7,135 nucleotides of DNA from Deltaproteobacteria bacterium (GTDB taxonomy: Bacteria; Bdellovibrionota; UBA1018; UBA923), in NCBI GenBank assembly GCA_016194725.1, contig JACQAW010000308.1, positions 1 to 7,135 of the forward strand. Direction: 5' to 3'. Positions 5,590 to 7,135 of the stretch are shown here, piece after piece. Within the stretch, counting starts at the first letter, position 1. Every line of letters begins with the position of its first letter. The notes below the pieces were generated by a model. It saw nothing but the letters and a program-made list of their open reading frames with translations. It made no database searches and had not been told where the DNA came from. Made by a program: the position numbers and the translations under genes.

Positions 5590-5603
5590 TGATCTTATTG
5601 ACT

Positions 5604-5638
5604 GTGAAGAAGCGCCTTCACCTACGCCCATCTTGGGC
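5604..5638. other. Two adjacent hairpins between tRNA copies 4 and 5
   Basis: GTGAAG (5604-5609) pairs with CTTCAC (5616-5621) across a six-base loop, and GCCCA (5626-5630) pairs with TGGGC (5634-5638) across TCT. The second hairpin joins a tRNA 5' acceptor-like strand directly to the 3' acceptor strand and is followed by ACCA. On the minus strand both hairpins lie downstream of the DUF4345-like gene, but no U-run follows, so terminator function is doubtful. Confidence 0.45.
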
Positions 5639-5646
5639 ACCACTTT
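5634..5646 (+). repeat. tRNA-end junction repeat (copy 5)
   Basis: TGGGCACCACTTT is identical to copy 3b at 4152-4164. The CCA ends 53 bp after the end of copy 4. The following TTAAATTTCAAT-type flank loosely resembles the tail of copy 2. The stop codon of the minus-strand DUF4345-like gene (complement of 5653-5655) begins six bases beyond it. Confidence 0.6.
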
Positions 5647-5652
5647 TAAATT

Positions 5653-6105
5653 TCAATCGACATTCAAATGGGATTCCCGAGGCCGGTCCGCACCGAGTCT
5701 CAGCAATCGCGCATGCCATATGCAAAGAGCCGGCAGGATCGCGAGCTCCATGGCCATGAACACCGTTGCCATCACGCCAGGATAACCCTCGGTCATCCAA
5801 CCCGTCGCTCGGGCAAACCCCGCGCTCACCCCGAACACAACGAAGATGCGAAACGCGCCTTTTCGCTCCTCGAGAGCCCAAGTCGACCAGACCGTGAACG
5901 CGCCGAAGCCCGCGAAAACGACGGAAATGGCTCTCACGTGGTTTCGGAGGCCGGCATCAAGCATGATCGTTTGGGCGCTTCGAAACAGAGCAGCCATCGA
6001 CTCAAGCCCGCCAAACCCTGAAACGAGGCCGACCAGCCCGCAAATCGCAGCAGCCATGATGATCATCACACCTCTGAAGAGCCGAAGCTCGGTTGCCGGT
6101 GTCAT
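5653..6105 (-). CDS. Small four-helix membrane protein, DUF4345-like
   Basis: The 150-aa product has four predicted membrane helices (roughly residues 10-30, 57-77, 84-101 and 109-130). The segment GFARATGWMTEGYPG between helices three and four resembles the G-x-R-x5-6-GxP signature of DUF4345 proteins, small integral membrane proteins of unknown function. The ATG at 6105 is preferred over an in-frame TTG at 6126. It overlaps the stop of the upstream DUF2867-like frame as ATGA (6102-6105), and GAGGGA lies about eight bases before it. This arrangement implies translational coupling, so it is the last gene of the TetR-DUF2867-DUF4345 operon. Its stop falls six bases short of a tRNA-Phe end junction. 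The family assignment is from recall of the pattern, not a search. Confidence 0.75.
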   Translation of the reverse strand: MTPATELRLFRGVMIIMAAAICGLVGLVSGFGGLESMAALFRSAQTIMLDAGLRNHVRAISVVFAGFGAFTVWSTWALEERKGAFRIFVVFGVSAGFARATGWMTEGYPGVMATVFMAMELAILPALCIWHARLLRLGADRPRESHLNVD

Positions 6106-6654
6106 GGAACGGCTCCCTCTTCCCAATGGCGACGCACGCTGCGGATTAGCGCCGGGTAGACCACCACGTGCCGGAACGGGGAAATTCCCGCCATATAAAG
6201 GCGGCTCATGAACCCGCGGGTTTTGATATAAACCGCCATTTCAGGCTGGGCTCCCGCCCAACCCAGGTGGATCAAGGCATGAATGGTGTCATTCGACACC
6301 TCGAAGAGGGCCTCGTCCTCGAAGCGATAGACCGGGGACAGTCCCGCTTTCGGGGCTGATACGGGCAGCGGCGCGGGTCTCGACCGGGAACGCTCGTCGG
6401 CAGACAGACGCTCTGTCACGCTCAATTCGGTACAGCCGGGAATCGCGAGCGTTCCCGGCCGCGCGTCCCAACCGCGAAAGGCGCGACTCGGCGATGTCAT
6501 CGAACGCCGACCAGACCGCGGCCAGAAAACGGTCGACCTCGGGCCGCCCCTTGGACTTCAGCTTGAACTGCCAGACGTCCAGAAGCTCGAAGTCAGCGGC
6601 CAGCTCGTGCACTCGCCACGGCTGCTCGCGATGATGTTTTTCGGTGACTCTCAT
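6102..6654 (-). pseudogene. DUF2867-like protein gene split by a frameshift
   Basis: Two reverse-strand frames together make one DUF2867-like protein of about 183 aa. The first starts at the ATG at 6654-6652, with AGGAGG (complement of 6660-6665) five bases upstream. It carries the N-terminal part: PWRVHELAADFELLDVWQF, then FLAAVWSAFDDIAES. The second frame continues with FRGWDARPG and SVTERLSADER. It then carries the family's strongest block, VSNDTIHALIHLGWAG, followed by MAVYIKT, RLYMAGISPFRHVVVYPAL, and ends at 6102. The switch needs one base skipped forward somewhere near 6475-6500. No slippery homopolymer is seen there, so this is a one-base insertion (or two-base deletion) mutation or a sequencing error rather than programmed shifting. 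The start overlaps the TetR stop as ATGA, and the end overlaps the DUF4345 start in the same way. The biochemical role of DUF2867 is unknown. Confidence 0.75.
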
Positions 6655-7135
6655 GAGGACCTCCTGTCTCCAAGTTGCGCGCCGATCATCCGGCTGACGA
6701 CTCGAAGCTGTCGACTGATTTCGGCGGCACTCGGCGCTTTGAACCGGTTGCGCTCGTACCACCCCAGATAAAGGTGGTAGAGCGACTCCGCCGTCAGCAC
6801 CGGCTCGGCCACGCCAAGCTCCTGCAGGGTGCCCGTGACAAACGAGAGCCTTTCGGCTTCCGTCGCCTGAACCAACCTGGCCAGCTGCGGGCGCCGCAGG
6901 GCGAGCCTGCGAAGAAAGAACAGGAAGTCACCCGACCCTCGCAACTGGACGACCGCGTGAAAGAGACGCTCGACCTTCCGGGCCGGATCAGCCTCGCTCT
7001 GGGCTTCGGCGATCACTCTTCGTGTCTCGAGCTCGCGCCAATGGCCGAACAACTGCCGCTCGAAGTCGGCGCGCGACCGGAAATACCAGTAGAACCCGGC
7101 CTTGCTGCTCTTCAAGGCGCGAGCCATCGCCTCGA
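6651..7135 (-). CDS. TetR/AcrR-type transcriptional regulator (N-terminus beyond window)
   Basis: The frame is open to the right edge. Its first visible residues, EAMARALKSSKAGFYWYFRSRADFERQLFGHW, are the second half of a TetR helix-turn-helix, with the recognition-helix pattern S-K-x-GFYWYF followed by a charged turn and helix 4. About 30-40 N-terminal residues are missing, and the Met at 7127 is internal. The remaining roughly 125 residues form the all-helical ligand-sensing domain, ending at a TGA at 6653-6651 that overlaps the next gene's ATG. The ligand cannot be inferred. Co-transcription with DUF2867-like and DUF4345-like genes suggests it autoregulates this operon, as TetR proteins commonly do, but the operator region lies outside the window. 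Confidence 0.88.
   Translation of the reverse strand, partial: EAMARALKSSKAGFYWYFRSRADFERQLFGHWRELETRRVIAEAQSEADPARKVERLFHAVVQLRGSGDFLFFLRRLALRRPQLARLVQATEAERLSFVTGTLQELGVAEPVLTAESLYHLYLGWYERNRFKAPSAAEISRQLRVVSRMIGAQLGDRRSS

Larger units (their letters stand above)
2262..5646 (+). mobile_element. Candidate tRNA-Phe-integrated island / cassette array without a recombinase
   Basis: The 3' part of tRNA-Phe recurs in the same orientation at 2490-2514, 4034-4108 (degenerate, best at its 3' end), 4152-4164, 5526-5589 (37 bp perfect within it) and 5634-5646. The perfect 37-bp pair 2262-2298 / 5552-5588 encloses 3,290 bp and behaves like attL/attR of an element inserted at the tRNA 3' end. Internal copies split it into segments of about 210, 1,590, 52, 1,430 and 53 bp. 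Cargo comprises a secreted protein gene, a VOC-family remnant and a DUF3592-like membrane protein. No integrase, transposase or replication gene is present, so the element is either decayed or non-autonomous. Multiple insertion is inferred; the repeats themselves are directly visible. Confidence 0.5.

Noticed and set aside
2262..5646. CRISPR array
   Set aside because: The repeats are few, irregularly spaced (52 bp to over 1.5 kb), variable in length and clearly tRNA-derived. No cas genes are present.

Overview
This window comes from a Gram-negative bacterial chromosome of moderately high GC. The groES-groEL pair, a heat-shock-type promoter, Sec signal peptides and periplasmic-type proteins all fit a proteobacterial or Bdellovibrionota-like genome. 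The lineage is a weak guess, because nothing here is diagnostic at genus level.

Layout. (1) Positions 1-1013, minus strand: groES followed by the N-terminal part of groEL, which runs off the left edge. A sigma32-like promoter lies at about 1165-1194. (2) Positions 1208-2172, plus strand: a back-to-back sigma70-type promoter drives a 304-aa exported Ala/Pro-rich coiled-coil protein of unknown function. (3) Positions 2225-2300: an intact tRNA-Phe (GAA anticodon) with an encoded CCA. (4) Positions 2301-5646: an accessory zone cut into segments by five further copies or relics of the 3' part of that tRNA, all in the same orientation. Its segments hold a hairpin-rich 170-bp element, a possible 40-codon ORF, a secreted 258-aa protein, a VOC-family (PhnB-like) gene remnant and a DUF3592-like membrane protein. 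(5) Positions 5653-7135, minus strand: an overlapping three-gene operon of a TetR-type regulator (cut by the right edge), a DUF2867-like gene split by a frameshift, and a DUF4345-like membrane protein.

The main point of interest is the tRNA-Phe-derived repeat array. A perfect 37-bp direct repeat (2262-2298 and 5552-5588) makes the 3,290 bp between the copies look like an island integrated at the tRNA 3' end. Further decayed copies inside it suggest several rounds of insertion. The two minus-strand gene modules each have their last stop codon 3-6 bases from an identical 13-bp tRNA-end junction. Each junction lies 52-53 bp from another tRNA relic, so the pattern repeats. No recombinase is encoded in the window, so any mobility would depend on an enzyme acting in trans or one that has been lost.
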